Shown: piece by piece, positions 8,159 to 16,517 of the stretch
Layout: every line of letters starts with the position of its first letter
How positions within the stretch are numbered: position 1 is the first letter of the stretch
Source: Chitinophaga pendula
Lineage (GTDB): Bacteria; Bacteroidota; Bacteroidia; Chitinophagales; Chitinophagaceae
Length of the DNA stretch: 64,000 bases
Direction: 5' to 3'
NCBI RefSeq assembly: GCF_020386615.1
Contig: NZ_CP077769.1
Coordinates: 4,464,001 to 4,528,000, forward strand
Position numbers and translations under genes: made by a program
The notes under the pieces: model-generated
The model's database searches: none
What the model was told of the DNA's origin: nothing
The model's input: the letters and a program-made list of their open reading frames with translations, nothing else

Positions 8159-9514
8159 ATGACAAAAGTACATTTCATCGCCATAGGCGGCAGCGTAATG
8201 CACCAGCTGGCCATCGCCCTTGCACTCAAAGGCTACCGTGTCAGCGGCAGCGACGACGAAATATTCGAACCCGCACTGTCCAATCTGAAACAAGCCGGTA
8301 TCCTCCCCGACGCCATCGGCTGGGACGCCGCCCGGATCACACCTGATATCGATGCTGTCATCCTTGGAATGCATGCCCGCGCCGACAACCCGGAACTGAT
8401 CAAAGCCAAAGAACTCGGTCTTAAAATATATTCTTTCCCGGAATATATCTACCAGGAAAGTAAAGATAAAACGCGTGTCGTGATAGGCGGTAGCCACGGT
8501 AAGACCACCATTACCGCAATGGTGATGCACGTACTCCGGCTCAGTGAAAAGGCTTTCGACTACCTCGTAGGCGCCCGCTTGCAGGGCTTTGCCCAGTCTG
8601 TCAATATTACCGATGCCCCTGTCATCATCTGCGAAGGAGATGAATACCCGGCGTCCGTCATTGAGAAAAGACCCAAATTCCACTTCCTGCATCCGCATAT
8701 CGCCGTATTAAGCGGTATCGCCTGGGATCATATCAACGTCTTTCCTACTTACGATATCTACAAAGAGCAGTTCGCCATCTTCCTACGGCAAATGGCGCCA
8801 GGTCATACCCTCATCTACAACAATGCAGATGAAGAACTCAATGCCCTGGTAAATGCAGAGGGCCGTCATCTGAAATTGCTCCCCTATAACCTTCCCATTC
8901 ATATGATCAAAGAGGGAGTGACCAGGGTCTACTTTGATGAAGGCTATACCGACTTACAGGTCTTCGGCGAACACAACCTGCTCAACATGCACGCTGCCCG
9001 CCTCGTCTGTAACGAACTGGGAATAGACGACGAAACCTTCCTGAAAGCCATCGCATCCTTCACCGGTGCAGCCAAAAGATTGGAACTCATCGGTAAAAAT
9101 GAGCAAACCGCCATCTACCGCGACTTCGCTCACGCACCTTCCAAAGTAAAAGCAACTATCCAGGCCGTTCACAATCAATATCCGCAACGGAAATTAGTCG
9201 CCGTCCTGGAACTACATACGTATAGTAGCCTGAATGCCGATTTCATGGTGCAATATCAGGGAGCAATGGACAAAGCAGATATCCCGGTCGTATTCTACAG
9301 CAAACATGCCCTGGAGATCAAAAGAATGCCAGATCTGTCTCCCGAACTGATCGCACAAGGCTTCGGACGTAACGACCTCCATATCTTCAACAAAAGAGAA
9401 GAACTGGAAGCATTCCTCGACCAGCAAAACCTGTCCCAAGCCAATCTGCTGATGATGAGCTCCGGCGATTATGACGGACTGGATCTCTACGGCCTGAAAA
9501 AATATCTTCAATAA
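8159..9514 (+). CDS. mpl: Murein peptide ligase (UDP-MurNAc : L-Ala-D-Glu-meso-DAP ligase)
   Basis: This 451-residue Mur-ligase family enzyme attaches recycled murein tripeptide to UDP-MurNAc in the cytoplasm, saving de novo synthesis. Evidence: N-terminal nucleotide-binding HFIAIGGSVMHQLA, the ATP loop GGSHGKTTI near residue 107, EGDEYPAS and the HINVFPTYD region of the central domain, and the C-terminal RDFAHAPSKVKAT segment. The IGGS...MHQLA start and the early SGSDDEI motif fit Mpl better than MurC, which is usually a little longer. It is the first of a run of plus-strand genes; the 209-bp gap upstream is shared with the divergent lipoprotein gene. Confidence 0.93.
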   Translation: MTKVHFIAIGGSVMHQLAIALALKGYRVSGSDDEIFEPALSNLKQAGILPDAIGWDAARITPDIDAVILGMHARADNPELIKAKELGLKIYSFPEYIYQESKDKTRVVIGGSHGKTTITAMVMHVLRLSEKAFDYLVGARLQGFAQSVNITDAPVIICEGDEYPASVIEKRPKFHFLHPHIAVLSGIAWDHINVFPTYDIYKEQFAIFLRQMAPGHTLIYNNADEELNALVNAEGRHLKLLPYNLPIHMIKEGVTRVYFDEGYTDLQVFGEHNLLNMHAARLVCNELGIDDETFLKAIASFTGAAKRLELIGKNEQTAIYRDFAHAPSKVKATIQAVHNQYPQRKLVAVLELHTYSSLNADFMVQYQGAMDKADIPVVFYSKHALEIKRMPDLSPELIAQGFGRNDLHIFNKREELEAFLDQQNLSQANLLMMSSGDYDGLDLYGLKKYLQ

Positions 9515-9592
9515 CAACCTGCCTGATCGCGTTGTTTATTAATGACAACTACTCAAAACGAAACTAAACTCAGAACTTACTAATACATTTTT

Positions 9593-10366
9593 ATGCCCTC
9601 TTTGCAGCTGAAAAGACCACTGGCGGTGATAGACCTGGAGACAACCGGCACCAATATTGCCACTGACCGCATCATCGAAATTGCGATCATTAAAGTCTTC
9701 CCGGACAAATCCGTACAGTCTAAAGTAAAACGTATCAACCCGGGCATCCCCATTCCGGCGGTAACCACCGCCATCCATGGCATCAGCAACGAAGACGTAA
9801 AAGACAGCCCTACCTTCAAACAGGTAGCAAACGAAATGCGCCAATTCCTCGAAAACTGCGATATCGCAGGCTATAATTCCAATCGATTCGACATTCCCAT
9901 GCTGGTAGAAGAATTCCTGCGTGCTGAACTTGACTTCGATGTGTCTAACCGTAAATTCATCGATGTACAGAAGATATTCCACCTGATGGAAAAAAGAACC
10001 CTCAGCGCGGCCTATAAATTCTATTGCGATAAACAACTGGAAAATGCACATAGCGCAGAAGCAGATGCGCTGGCTACCTATGAGATCCTGGAAGCGCAAC
10101 TCGGACGCTATGAAAGCCTGCAAACCGATGTAGACGGACTCGCCGACTTCACCCGTGAAGACGAATACGTCGACTTCGCCCGCCGCATCGCCATGCAAAA
10201 CGGTACAGAAGTATTCAACTTCGGAAAATACAAAGGCCGCCCCGTAAGAGAAGTGTTAAAAATAGAACCACAGTACTACGACTGGATGATGAAGGCCGAT
10301 TTCCCTTTGAATACCAAGCAAAAACTAACAGAGATATACCATAATATGATGTTAAAAAAAATTTAA
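9593..10366 (+). CDS. DnaQ-like DEDDh 3'-5' exonuclease
   Basis: The 257-residue protein has an N-terminal DEDDh exonuclease domain. Exo I is VIDLETTG (Asp14, Glu16), Exo II lies around NSNRFDIPML, and Exo III is HSAEADALATYEIL (His plus Asp). Such enzymes remove nucleotides from DNA 3' ends with two metal ions. After about residue 205 comes a short second module, FNFGKYKGRPVREVL...YYDWMM, which resembles the ExoX-like C-terminal domain often fused to these nucleases. There is no polymerase III epsilon context, so it may act in repair or as a stand-alone proofreading factor. It is separated from mpl by 78 bp and may share its transcript. Confidence 0.9.
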   Translation: MPSLQLKRPLAVIDLETTGTNIATDRIIEIAIIKVFPDKSVQSKVKRINPGIPIPAVTTAIHGISNEDVKDSPTFKQVANEMRQFLENCDIAGYNSNRFDIPMLVEEFLRAELDFDVSNRKFIDVQKIFHLMEKRTLSAAYKFYCDKQLENAHSAEADALATYEILEAQLGRYESLQTDVDGLADFTREDEYVDFARRIAMQNGTEVFNFGKYKGRPVREVLKIEPQYYDWMMKADFPLNTKQKLTEIYHNMMLKKI

Positions 10367-10435
10367 TATTTCTCTGTTAGATGCGGTCTTATTCATGAAT
10401 TAAATTATTTTCGCGTTTCTAAACATACCAGCTGA

Positions 10436-11182
10436 TTGGAAAAGCTAGTTATTATTCCTACGTATAATGAGAAGGATAATATCCGGAGGATCATTGACGC
10501 TGTATTTTCCTTGCAGCAGGATTTTCACATACTCATCGTAGATGATGGCTCCCCGGACGGCACCGGCGCCATAGTAAAATCATTACAACAACAACACAAT
10601 GGCGCCCTCTTCCTGGAAGAAAGGAGCGGTAAACAAGGCCTCGGCACTGCTTATATCCATGGTTTCAAATGGGGACTCGCCAAAGGCTATCATTTCATCT
10701 TTGAAATGGATGCTGACTTTTCCCATAATCCAAAAGACCTTCCCAGACTATATGAAGCCTGCACTACCGGCGGCGGCGATGTCGCAGTTGGCTCGCGCTA
10801 TGTATCCGGCGGCCGTACCGAAAACTGGCCCTGGAACAGAGCAGTCCTCTCCTATGGCGCGTCCGTCTACGTACGTCTCATCACCTGGATGAACGTAAAA
10901 GATGCGACCGCCGGCTTCGTCTGCTACAAACGTAATGTACTGGAAACCATCAACCTGGATGCCATACAGTTCGTAGGATACGCTTTCCAGATAGAAATGA
11001 AATTCACCGCCTGGAAACTAGGCTTCAAGATCAAAGAAGTACCCATTACCTTCGTAGATCGTAAAGAAGGATACTCTAAAATGAGCAAAGGCATCGTAAA
11101 AGAAGGTATCCTGGGTGTACTTAAAATACAATGGCAAAGCATCTTCAAACGCTATGAGCGTAGAGTGCGCAATGCTGAATAA
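10436..11182 (+). CDS. Polyprenol monophosphomannose synthase-like glycosyltransferase (GT2)
   Basis: The 248-residue protein transfers a sugar from a nucleotide donor to a polyprenyl phosphate at the inner membrane face. GT-A motifs are clear: VIIPTYNEKDNI, LIVDDGSPDGT, FEMDADFSHNP and the GSRYVSGG...NW motif typical of dolichol-phosphate-mannose synthase relatives. No C-terminal membrane helices are present, so it is the single-domain type. The start is TTG: an in-frame TGA lies directly upstream, and any later ATG would remove the VIIPTYNE motif. The gene ends in a strong terminator at 11210-11237. The product may feed protein O-mannosylation, which is known in Bacteroidota, but that step is not seen here. 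Confidence 0.92.
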   Translation: MEKLVIIPTYNEKDNIRRIIDAVFSLQQDFHILIVDDGSPDGTGAIVKSLQQQHNGALFLEERSGKQGLGTAYIHGFKWGLAKGYHFIFEMDADFSHNPKDLPRLYEACTTGGGDVAVGSRYVSGGRTENWPWNRAVLSYGASVYVRLITWMNVKDATAGFVCYKRNVLETINLDAIQFVGYAFQIEMKFTAWKLGFKIKEVPITFVDRKEGYSKMSKGIVKEGILGVLKIQWQSIFKRYERRVRNAE

Positions 11183-11209
11183 TATTCGGTCCTCATACCG
11201 GAACAATCT

Positions 11210-11237
11210 ATGCAGCATCCTCTATGCTGCATTTTTT
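11210..11237 (+). terminator. Intrinsic terminator after the GT2 gene
   Basis: ATGCAGCAT (11210-11218) and ATGCTGCAT (11224-11232) form a perfect 9-bp stem with a 5-nt loop, followed by a run of T to 11237. The hairpin contains the ATG that would give an N-terminal extension of the next gene, which argues against that start. Confidence 0.88.
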
Positions 11238-11245
11238 GCGCTATC

Positions 11246-12142
11246 ATGAAAAAAGCATTTTTACAACTACATCTATCCGTATTCCTGGCCGGTTTTACAG
11301 GTATACTTGGCAAACTCATCGCGCTGCCGGAAGGTCCCCTCGTATGGTACCGGCTCCTTTTCACCTCCATCACCTTGTACATACTGTTCCGGGTTAGAGG
11401 ACAACTGAAAAAACTCTCCTGGCAACACATCATGCCCATCGGCAGCACCGGCATCATCGTAGCACTACACTGGCTGTTCTTCTATGGAAGTATCAAATAT
11501 GCAAATGTGTCCATCGGCGTGGTCTGCTTCTCACTCACTAGCCTGTTCACCGCCATTTTTGACCCACTCATCAACCGCCGCCGGCTGGATATCGCCGAAT
11601 TACTGCTTAGCCTACTCACCCTGATAGGCATCCTGCTCATCTTTCACTTCGATACCCAATACCGCACCGGCATCATACTGGGCATTATCTCTGCCATGTT
11701 CGCAGCGCTCTTCACCGTTTTTAACAAACGCCTGGTAAAGAAGTATGATACAGGTACCATCACTTTTTATGAACTGACCACCGGGTTCCTCGCAGTCTCC
11801 GCTATCATGCCTTTCTATATGACAGCACTGCCCGATACCCGCTTCCTGCCCACTGTACCTGATCTCGTTTATCTGCTGATACTCGCATGGGCATGTACCG
11901 TATGGATGTACATGCTGTCAATGAACGCATTGAAGAAAATATCCCCTTTTACCGTCAACCTGTCCTTCAATCTGGAACCGGTCTACAGCATCATCATGGC
12001 TTTTATTTTGTTTCATGAAAATAAACACCTGAACGGGGCCTTTTACGGTGGCTTAGCTTGCATCATCCTCTCAGTCGTCCTGCAAATGATACGTGTAGCA
12101 AGACAACATCGCATGCAACAGACAGTGGAACTGGCTCACTAG
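11246..12142 (+). CDS. EamA/DMT-superfamily transporter
   Basis: The 298-residue inner-membrane protein has about ten hydrophobic segments in two similar halves, the EamA arrangement. Recognisable pieces are GKLIALPEGPLVWYR near the start, HWLFFYGSIKYANVSIGV, and in the second half LSFNLEPVYSIIMAFILF, where EamA proteins carry the conserved N-LEPV-S motif. Members export amino acids, purines or other metabolites; the substrate cannot be told. I start at MKKAFLQ (11246), because the earlier in-frame ATG lies in the preceding terminator. The stop codon overlaps the stop of the convergent regulator gene at the palindrome CTAG (12139-12142). Confidence 0.92.
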   Translation: MKKAFLQLHLSVFLAGFTGILGKLIALPEGPLVWYRLLFTSITLYILFRVRGQLKKLSWQHIMPIGSTGIIVALHWLFFYGSIKYANVSIGVVCFSLTSLFTAIFDPLINRRRLDIAELLLSLLTLIGILLIFHFDTQYRTGIILGIISAMFAALFTVFNKRLVKKYDTGTITFYELTTGFLAVSAIMPFYMTALPDTRFLPTVPDLVYLLILAWACTVWMYMLSMNALKKISPFTVNLSFNLEPVYSIIMAFILFHENKHLNGAFYGGLACIILSVVLQMIRVARQHRMQQTVELAH

Positions 12143-12888
12143 TGCAGCTCTAGCGATAGCTGCTGATAAGGGATCAAGGTCGGATGGTCCGGATTTAACT
12201 CCGTGACAAGATAATCTATCACATGCAAGTCACATACCTTCATCCGCTGTACAGAACTGAGCTTCTCAGCAATACACAATATGCCCAGCCGGTTAGCAGA
12301 ACGGATCATCGCCCGCTTCACCTGTACCACTTCCCAGTCCGAATCCGTCATTCCTTCCTGTATGGATAACCCGTTTGTCCCCAGCAGACATAGATCGACC
12401 TTAATGTCAGCCAGCTGATTGATAACACTGGCTCCTAGGTGTACATTCGAACTTTTGGATAATTGCCCGCCAATACTGATCACCGTCAGATTGGAATGTT
12501 CTGCCAACTGCAGGGCGACCAGGGGACTAATCGTAAAAAAGGTGATACGCAGATGATCGGGAATCATCTTAGCCAGCTCTATCATGGTTGTGCCGCCACC
12601 AGTAAGCACTAGCATATCCTGCTTTAATAACTTGATAGTTTTTGCTGCTATTTGCCGTTTTGCTTCAAGCGCGTATACAGCATTTTCCTCATTAAAAGGG
12701 TAGTGAAAAGAACGGCCAATCGCCCCCCCATGGACTTTGATCACCTGCCCCGCTTCTGCCAGCTCCTTCAGGTCACGCCGCACAGTATCTTCTGATATCG
12801 ACAACATGGCGCTCAGGTCTGCAGAAAGTACCTTATTGTGCAGGTTGATCTGCCGCATAATAAATGTTTGCCGCTCTTCTTTCAACAT
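12139..12888 (-). CDS. DeoR/GlpR-family transcriptional regulator
   Basis: A 249-residue cytoplasmic repressor-type protein. Residues 1-55 are the DeoR winged helix: MLKEERQTFIMRQI followed by ISEDTVRRDLKELAEAGQVIKVHGGA, the family hallmark. The rest is the sugar-phosphate sensing domain, with LTGGGTTMIELAKMI, the SIGGQL motif and LLGTNGLSIQEGMTDSDWEVVQVKRAMI. Such regulators usually respond to a phosphorylated sugar or sugar alcohol. An upstream ATG (12960) would add 24 unusual residues, so I choose 12888. It is transcribed away from the SusC/SusD pair, and a set of matching repeats lies between them (12961-13094), so it probably controls those genes and itself. Confidence 0.93.
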   Translation of the reverse strand: MLKEERQTFIMRQINLHNKVLSADLSAMLSISEDTVRRDLKELAEAGQVIKVHGGAIGRSFHYPFNEENAVYALEAKRQIAAKTIKLLKQDMLVLTGGGTTMIELAKMIPDHLRITFFTISPLVALQLAEHSNLTVISIGGQLSKSSNVHLGASVINQLADIKVDLCLLGTNGLSIQEGMTDSDWEVVQVKRAMIRSANRLGILCIAEKLSSVQRMKVCDLHVIDYLVTELNPDHPTLIPYQQLSLELH

Positions 12889-12960
12889 GGAAAGGGATTT
12901 TAGGGCTACAAAATACACCAAATACTGAAAAATCCGGGCTTTACCCCATTGAATGGCCAT

Positions 12961-13093
12961 ATTGCGTTTTTATGCTGCTTTTTTAACCATACTTACCTTG
13001 TTAGCCGCCAAATAACGACAGAATTACAGCATCTGTTTTGATTATGTTATTTTATGCATAAATTCACTGTAATTAATTGCATAAAAACGCAAT
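12961..13093. promoter_or_regulatory. Candidate DeoR operator set between regulator and SusC
   Basis: ATTGCGTTTTTATGC (12961-12975) recurs exactly as its reverse complement GCATAAAAACGCAAT (13079-13093). Between them a 12-bp palindrome TTTATGCATAAA (13051-13062) carries the same core TTTATGC on both strands. Thus four half-sites face each other over about 130 bp, a geometry suited to DNA looping by a tetrameric repressor. The location, between a DeoR-family gene and a divergent SusC gene, supports an operator role. Binding is inferred only. Confidence 0.6.
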
Positions 13094-13181
13094 ACTAGCT
13101 ATGCCTTTTTGAGCAAGAATGATCAACCAGGACCTGTAACTACATAAAGCATATCCTTATATAAGTCTAACAATCAATCAA

Positions 13182-13214
13182 TTTGAACTAAAATATTGTT
13201 GCTTCTTACCTTTA
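13182..13214 (+). promoter_or_regulatory. Candidate promoter of the SusC gene
   Basis: TTTG (13182-13185), a 21-bp spacer and TACCTTTA (13207-13214) match the Bacteroidota promoter with one base off in the -7 box. The leader would be very short, about 10 nt, which is unusual and lowers confidence. Confidence 0.3.
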
Positions 13215-13229
13215 TTAAATGTCACTCAC

Positions 13230-16200
13230 ATGAAATCAAAACTACTCTGCACTTTCATGCTTTTGCTGCTTTGTGCCAGTTCGTGGGCGCAACAGTTGGT
13301 ACAGGGGATCGTCTCCGATAAATCCTCCCACCAACCCGTCATAGGCGCCACCATCACCGCCGGCAAACAAGCAGGCACCGTTACCAACGCAGAAGGACGA
13401 TTTACCCTCAAGATACCCACCGGCCTCTCCTCCTTCCAGGTAACATCCGTAGGCTTCAAAACCCAGGTCATCGAGATCAATGGCAACACCGCCTACAACA
13501 TCCAACTCGAAATAGATGAACGCTCCCTCGATCAGGTCGTAGTAGTAGGGTACGGCACCCAGAAAAAAGCCAACCTCACCGGCGCCGTCTCTACCGTTGA
13601 TATACAGAAGACACTCACCTCCCGTCCCATCACCGATGTCGCCCGCGGCCTCCAGGGTAGTACCCCCGGCCTCACTATCACCACCAGCAGCGGCGCTATC
13701 GGACAAGACCCCGTTATCCGCCTCAGAGGTAATGCCGGCTCTATCAACACCGGCGCCGCCGGCGCTAAACCACTCATCCTGCTGGACAACGTAGAAATTC
13801 CCAGCTTGCAAATGGTCAACCCGGCAGATATAGCCTCCATATCCGTACTCAAAGACGCGGCCTCCACCTCCATATATGGTACCCGCGCCGCCTGGGGCGT
13901 CATCCTCATCACCTCCAAATCCGGCAAAAAAAGCGCCCATAGCCAGGTCACCTACTCCAACAACTTCTCCTGGAGTAAACCTACCACCCTGCCCGAAATA
14001 GCACCGGCAGCAGATGGCGCCGAAGTAACCCTCAGCGCCCTCCAACGTACCACCCCCTCCCGCACCGACTTCGGCGTACTAGGCATGTACTTCGATGCCC
14101 AGGGCATACAAAAAATCAGAGACTGGCAGACCCAATACGGCAATCAACAACTCAGCGACGAAATGATACAGGGAAGAGACTTCGAAATACGTGGTGGCAA
14201 ACTATACTTCTACCGCCCCTGGAAAGTAGCAGACATGTACCTCCGCGACTGGACTCCACAACAAACACATGACGTGTCCATGAGCGGTGGCAACGACAAA
14301 ACCACCTATTACCTCGGCCTCGGCTACCTCGGACAAAAAGGCATCCTTAAAGCCAATCCCGACGAATTCAATCGCTACAACGCCACCCTTAGCGTTAACT
14401 CCTCCGTAAAAAGCTGGCTCGACGTCAGAGGAAAAGCCATGTTCTCCCGCACCAAAAACCTAAGCCCATATACCTACTCCTCCGCCACCTTCGACCCCTG
14501 GTACTACCTGTATCGATGGCCGGAAGTATACCCTTACGGTACCTTCGAAGACAAACCCTTCCGCAATGCCGTAACAGAAGTACAACAGGCGAAGATGAAT
14601 ACCGAAAAAACCAACCTGGCCAGGATAGCTGCCGGCGCCACCTTTAAGATCGCCAAAGGCCTGACATTAGATGCAGACTACACTTATACCAACAATAACG
14701 TTCACCTCAATGAAACAGGAGGCACCGTTACTGCCTGGGACTTCTGGAGCGGTACCCTCAGCTATGGCCCCTACACCAGCCCCAGCTTCAATAAGGTGAA
14801 ATACACCTCCTCCTGGTACGAACAAAATACCTTCAAAGCTTTCGCTACCTACCTCAAAGACATACAACAACATTCCTTCAAGCTGATAGCAGGTACCGAT
14901 ATAGAACTATATCGCGCCTGGGACCAGGGCTCCGAACGACGCGACCTTCTCGATCCCGACAAAGGAGAGATCCCCCTGGCTATCGGCGACCAGTTCGTTA
15001 CCGGCTCCCGCACACACTGGGCCACCGCCGGCTATTTCGGTCGTATCAACTACGCCTATAAAAACAAATTGCTACTCGAACTCAATGGCCGTTTCGATGG
15101 CTCCTCCCGGTTCCCGCGCAATGACCAATGGGCCTTCTTCCCCTCCATGTCCGCAGGATATATCCTAACAGAAGAACCATTCATGCAATTCGCCAGACCC
15201 GTACTCTCCAATTTCAAAGTACGTGGCTCCTGGGGATCCGTCGGCAACCAGGTAGTAGGCGACTACCAGTTCCTGCCCGTCATGCCCCTCCAAAATTCCA
15301 ACTGGCTGATCGGCAAAAACAATATGCCCACCTTCGGCCTCCCCAAATCCATCTCCCCTTCCCTCAGCTGGGAGACCGTAGCCACCATCGACCTCGGCTT
15401 CGATGCCCGCTTCCTGCAGGATAAACTGGGCCTCACCTTCGATTGGTACCGCCGCACCACCAGCAACATGCTAACTCCCGGCGTTACCTTACCCAGCTCC
15501 TTCGGCAATACACCGTCCCTGCGTAACTACGGTACCCTTCAAACCACCGGCTGGGAAATCGCACTCGACTTCAATCACGTCTTTAATAATGGATTGCGGC
15601 TCACCGCTACCGCAATACTATCCGACTTCCAGGAAAAAATCACCAAATACGCCAACACCACCAAAGCCCTCCCCAACCCTATCCCAGGTCTCAACAAGAC
15701 TTATTACGAAGGACAAACACTGGGCGAAATCTGGGGTTATCAGACAGATCGATTCTTTACAAAAGACGATTTTCAACAAGATGCCAGCGGCAATCTCATC
15801 GTAGGGCCCAATGGTCGCTACCTCCTGAAAAATGGCATCCCCAGCCAGTCCCGATATGAAGAAACCTGGTTCTTCTACGGCCCCGGAGATATCAAATACA
15901 AAGACCTCGATGGCGATGGCAAAATCGACTTCGGCGCCCGAACAGTCGATAATCATGGCGACATGCGTGTGATAGGTAATACCACCCCACGCTACCAATA
16001 TGGCTTACGCCTGGGTGCCAACTGGAAAGGTTTCGACATCGACGTATTCTTCCAGGGTGTCGGAAAACGAGACTACTGGGCTTCCGGCCCCATCTTCATT
16101 CCGGGATTCCGCGTATCCGAAGCATGGTACGCCCACCAGATGGACTACTGGACACCAGAAAATCCCAACGCCTTCTACCCCCGCCCCACCGATCAAGGAC

Positions 16201-16499
16201 AATCCAATGACGCCAAAAACTTCCTCCCACAAACCAAATACATGCTGAACATGGCCTACACTCGATTGAAAAACCTCACCGTCGGCTATACACTGCCTAA
16301 AAAACTGACAGATCGCATACGACTTAACCAACTTCGTGTATACTTCAGCGGAGAAAACCTGGCAGAGATCGATCACCTCAAAATACCAATCGATCCCGAA
16401 GTCGACTATACCAGCGCCGGCCTTAATGATGCCAATACCTTCGGTAGAGTATACCCCTACCGCCGCTCATTCTCCTTCGGCCTCCAGGTATCCTTTTAA
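13230..16499 (+). CDS. SusC/RagA-family TonB-linked outer-membrane transporter
   Basis: The 1089-residue protein has a signal peptide (1-20, ending SSWA), a carboxypeptidase-D regulatory-like domain (about 22-98, VQGIVSDKSSHQPVIGATI), a TonB-box region DQVVVVGYGTQ (101-111), a plug domain and a long beta-barrel ending in aromatic FSFGLQVSF. The motif VRLRGN...GAKPLILLDNVEIP in the plug is typical. It imports an oligomeric nutrient with energy from TonB-ExbBD, and SusD sits on it as a lid. SusD follows after 18 bp. No glycoside hydrolase is adjacent, so the substrate is open; the nearby S9 peptidase makes peptides possible, while a DeoR-type regulator suggests sugar control. Confidence 0.96.
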   Translation: MKSKLLCTFMLLLLCASSWAQQLVQGIVSDKSSHQPVIGATITAGKQAGTVTNAEGRFTLKIPTGLSSFQVTSVGFKTQVIEINGNTAYNIQLEIDERSLDQVVVVGYGTQKKANLTGAVSTVDIQKTLTSRPITDVARGLQGSTPGLTITTSSGAIGQDPVIRLRGNAGSINTGAAGAKPLILLDNVEIPSLQMVNPADIASISVLKDAASTSIYGTRAAWGVILITSKSGKKSAHSQVTYSNNFSWSKPTTLPEIAPAADGAEVTLSALQRTTPSRTDFGVLGMYFDAQGIQKIRDWQTQYGNQQLSDEMIQGRDFEIRGGKLYFYRPWKVADMYLRDWTPQQTHDVSMSGGNDKTTYYLGLGYLGQKGILKANPDEFNRYNATLSVNSSVKSWLDVRGKAMFSRTKNLSPYTYSSATFDPWYYLYRWPEVYPYGTFEDKPFRNAVTEVQQAKMNTEKTNLARIAAGATFKIAKGLTLDADYTYTNNNVHLNETGGTVTAWDFWSGTLSYGPYTSPSFNKVKYTSSWYEQNTFKAFATYLKDIQQHSFKLIAGTDIELYRAWDQGSERRDLLDPDKGEIPLAIGDQFVTGSRTHWATAGYFGRINYAYKNKLLLELNGRFDGSSRFPRNDQWAFFPSMSAGYILTEEPFMQFARPVLSNFKVRGSWGSVGNQVVGDYQFLPVMPLQNSNWLIGKNNMPTFGLPKSISPSLSWETVATIDLGFDARFLQDKLGLTFDWYRRTTSNMLTPGVTLPSSFGNTPSLRNYGTLQTTGWEIALDFNHVFNNGLRLTATAILSDFQEKITKYANTTKALPNPIPGLNKTYYEGQTLGEIWGYQTDRFFTKDDFQQDASGNLIVGPNGRYLLKNGIPSQSRYEETWFFYGPGDIKYKDLDGDGKIDFGARTVDNHGDMRVIGNTTPRYQYGLRLGANWKGFDIDVFFQGVGKRDYWASGPIFIPGFRVSEAWYAHQMDYWTPENPNAFYPRPTDQGQSNDAKNFLPQTKYMLNMAYTRLKNLTVGYTLPKKLTDRIRLNQLRVYFSGENLAEIDHLKIPIDPEVDYTSAGLNDANTFGRVYPYRRSFSFGLQVSF

Positions 16500-16517
16500 C
16501 CATAAAACGTAATAACA

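Noticed and set aside
8120..8698. Minus-strand frame overlapping mpl
   Set aside because: It has no recognisable family, and mpl has complete Mur-ligase motifs over the same span.
13242..14045. Long antisense frame within the SusC gene
   Set aside because: The antisense frame is Gly/Asp-rich shadow of a C-rich gene; SusC has complete domain evidence.
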